A DNA stretch of 15,774 nt, from NCBI RefSeq assembly GCF_934359325.1, contig NZ_CAKRLH010000018.1, positions 1 through 15,774 of the forward strand, given 5' to 3'. This document shows, piece by piece, positions 15,453-15,774 of the stretch. Below the pieces are notes generated by a model that ran no database searches, had not been told where the DNA came from, and saw only the letters and a program-made list of their open reading frames with translations. Every line of letters starts with the position of its first letter. Within the stretch, counting starts at the first letter, position 1. The DNA is from an uncultured Porphyromonas sp. (GTDB lineage Bacteria > Bacteroidota > Bacteroidia > Bacteroidales > Porphyromonadaceae). The translations under genes and the position numbers were made by a program.

Positions 15453-15580
15453 GTGTTTTTCATAGTATTAGATTTTAGGTTAATATCGGGACGCAAAGCT
15501 GTCGAGAGACAGTTTTCTCCCAAGCCCTTTTAGGGCGACAATACAACCCCTTGCAGGCATACGTCTGCGAGGGGTTTTTT
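15453..15580 (+). ncRNA. Candidate small non-coding RNA, about 130 nt
   Basis: A transcript bounded by a consensus promoter (-7 at 15441-15448) and a terminator (15546-15580) would contain two further hairpins. The first (15488-15521) has GGGA/TCCC and AAAGCTGTC/GACAGTTTT stems, with an asymmetric internal loop (CGC opposite C), closed by a GAGA (GNRA) tetraloop. The second, GCCCT-TTT-AGGGC, is at 15524-15536. There is no long plus-strand reading frame. A promoter-to-terminator layout is described for the Bacteroidales-1 RNA family, but I cannot confirm membership. It could instead be an attenuated leader of a gene beyond the window. The exact 5' end is estimated. Confidence 0.6.
15546..15580 (+). 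terminator. Rho-independent terminator of the small RNA
   Basis: ACCCCTTGCAG (15546-15556) pairs with CTGCGAGGGGT (15565-15575), an 11-bp stem with one G-U pair and an 8-base loop, followed by six T (15575-15580) and then GTTT. Confidence 0.88.
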
Positions 15581-15774
15581 GTTTGGTCATACGAGCTCCT
15601 GTCACACCACTTCCCCATTATGTTTTACTCAGCTGTCATTGCTCTCTTCTCGGTCTGAGCCCAAAAAGCACAGGGGCGGAGTCCGGCTGCAAAGATACCA
15701 CCACGGCACGAGGTCGATGTCTCGTGGAGTCTCCTCTGGTCTCCTTACTGCAAAAAGCTACCTCTTCTGTCATA
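15581..15774. other. Gene-free tail of the window
   Basis: No credible coding sequence is seen on either strand. The minus strand carries TATCTTTG at 15690-15697, a possible -7 element directed back toward the small RNA, and a small CACGAG/CTCGTG hairpin lies at 15707-15726. Neither has enough context to be called a gene. Confidence 0.4.

Noticed and set aside
15481..15536. Cyclic-di-GMP (GEMM-I) riboswitch, suggested by GGGACGCAAAGC
   Set aside because: That string resembles the 3' strand of the GEMM core, but the required upstream CACGCACAGGGCAAACC partner is absent and the hairpin it forms here pairs differently.

Overview
The window looks like a chromosomal segment of a G+C-rich Bacteroidales bacterium, most like a Porphyromonas relative. 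This rests on Bacteroidota-type promoters (TAnnTTTG at -7, TTG about 20 bp upstream), the scarcity of strong Shine-Dalgarno sites, a carboxypeptidase-regulatory/TonB-receptor-like outer-membrane protein, and the gene orders dxs-trkA-trkH and rpsF-rpsR-rplI. The genus is inferred; there is no rRNA or other decisive marker.

Layout. Positions 1-2107 hold three tightly overlapping plus-strand genes: the 3' end of a TPR protein, cmk (cytidylate kinase) and ispH (last enzyme of the MEP isoprenoid pathway). A gene-poor stretch of about 500 bp follows, with a hairpin, a four-unit 22-bp-period palindromic array, and a promoter whose -33/-7 spacer contains ten consecutive G. Next come an outer-membrane beta-barrel receptor-like protein (about 2609-4927) and a secreted SGNH/GDSL hydrolase (4979-6313). 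A well-formed promoter then drives the ribosomal operon rpsF-rpsR-rplI (6414-7723), closed by a strong hairpin terminator.

Positions 7782-9052 hold two unfamiliar minus-strand genes in visibly more A+T-rich sequence, one with a HicB-like segment. Upstream of them (9053-9897) is a non-coding stretch with their promoter, a second copy of the 22-bp-period array, and a 414-bp MITE-like element with 20-bp terminal inverted repeats and five hairpins, ending about 40 bp before the dxs promoter. dxs, trkA, trkH and pdxH (9898-15394) follow on the plus strand, closely packed. The window ends with a likely independent small RNA (own promoter, two hairpins, rho-independent terminator) and a gene-free tail.

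How the genes relate. Dxs and IspH are the first and last enzymes of the MEP pathway. DXP made by Dxs also feeds pyridoxal phosphate synthesis, which fits pdxH lying downstream in the same gene run. TrkA and TrkH together form a potassium-uptake system. The most interesting material is non-coding: the paired 22-bp arrays, which face their neighbouring genes in the same orientation, the poly-G promoter that could make an outer-membrane protein phase-variable, the hairpin-rich inverted-repeat element, and the candidate small RNA.
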